Shown: positions 63,601-64,000 of the stretch, piece by piece
Layout of the letters: the number at the start of each line of letters is the position of its first letter
How positions within the stretch are numbered: the stretch's first letter is position 1
Source of the DNA: Psococerastis gibbosa
Lineage: Eukaryota > Arthropoda > Insecta > Psocodea > Psocidae
Direction of reading: 5' to 3'
Assembly (NCBI GenBank): GCA_963971405.1
Contig: OZ020485.1
Span: 17,360,001 to 17,424,000, forward strand
Length of the DNA stretch: 64,000 bases
Translations under genes and position numbers: made by a program
The notes under the pieces: model-generated
Database searches by the model: none
What the model was told of the DNA's origin: nothing
The model's input: the letters and a program-made list of their open reading frames with translations, nothing else

Positions 63601-64000
63601 TAAATGGAGCAATAATTGAATGTCAGTGTTATATATACCATATAATACTGCAATATAATAATAAACTCTTTATTGAAAAATAAATAAATATAACGTAGAT
63701 GCAGCGAGATTAGGACCTATTCTTACACCTATATTACACCTAACTGTGCATATCAACGATATAGTTCAATTGAAATATTTGTACGATATACTAAATAATA
63801 AACTATATTCGTACCGAATATCAGTCATACCTTCTATTCATAATAACAGCCACACTAATTTAAAAAGAAACTAATTAAAAACCAACAATGTAACAAGGTA
63901 CTTATCGAGTACGGGCTGCTAAAGCCCGGTTATAACAATTCCATTGTAAGTGCATATATACTGTGCGTATATTTTCTTGGAAATACATTCATTCATTCAT
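63601..64000. other. Unassigned; possible retroposon tail at the window end
   Basis: 63790-63860 resembles 1775-1840. GGGCTGCTAAAGCCC (a 5-bp hairpin) at 63913-63927 and a terminal (ATTC)n suggest a short retroposon 3' end, cut by the window edge. Confidence 0.4.

Noticed and set aside
63349..63653. Two overlapping minus-strand frames of 87-98 codons
   Set aside because: They read the complement of A-runs and a LINE tail (poly-Phe), so they are low-complexity artefacts.

Overview
The window looks like intergenic and intronic DNA from a large, AT-rich, repeat-dense animal genome, most likely an arthropod and probably an insect. The evidence is a long protein exon with animal splice sites (PDZ protein, 25398-27262), non-LTR and Penelope-like retroelements, tRNA-derived SINEs and many short inverted-repeat DNA transposons. 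There are no operons, Shine-Dalgarno-led genes or bacterial features. The species cannot be named from the sequence.

Host coding content: one exon is convincing. It starts after a polypyrimidine-AG acceptor at 25376-25377, has an in-frame stop just before its ATG, encodes a single PDZ domain followed by proline-rich, lysine-rich and acidic low-complexity segments, and ends in a strong GTGAGT donor at 27263. Later exons were not found and may lie beyond the window; if so, most of the right half is intron. Two regions (about 12.65-14.44 kb on the minus strand and 39.34-41.40 kb) are degenerate tandem repeats that still show coding-like periodicity.

Retroelements: a nearly complete two-ORF LINE (29824-33835: PHD/coiled-coil ORF1, endonuclease/RT ORF2 broken by one frameshift); a 5'-truncated Penelope-like element with RT and GIY-YIG endonuclease (18345-19760); and 3' ends of several other LINEs (3364-4115, 34838-35160 minus, 43648-43767, 62190-62480, 63190-63600). 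SINE family A (10 or more copies) has a tRNA-like head and a hairpin near its tail. SINE family B (7 copies) is more decayed.

DNA transposons: a MITE family with GGCGGGG-type ends and TTA target duplications (6.7, 7.9, 9.1, 17.5 and 38.2 kb, with relatives at 35.6 and perhaps 50.4 kb), a hAT-like MITE with a perfect 8-bp duplication (16785-17064), CAAGGCCGTAGCC-ended elements (19.9, 39.1, 52.0 kb), a pogo/Tigger-like element (44510-45027) and a TTAA-flanked palindrome (51420-51814). Satellite-like arrays lie at 27.4, 28.8, 36.9, 39.3-41.4, 48, 53.4 and 55 kb. Three low-repeat stretches (15.24-15.54, 46.79-47.11, 56.64-56.96 kb) look like possible regulatory DNA.

The most unusual items are the Penelope-type inverted repeats carrying a hammerhead-like core with a stem kept by wobble pairing, the MITE whose end is repeated in tandem with a 71-bp period, the decayed 'VVPKKV' repeat-protein locus, and terminal hairpins shared by LINE and SINE tails. 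All comparisons were made by eye; boundaries of repeats are approximate unless a target duplication is given.
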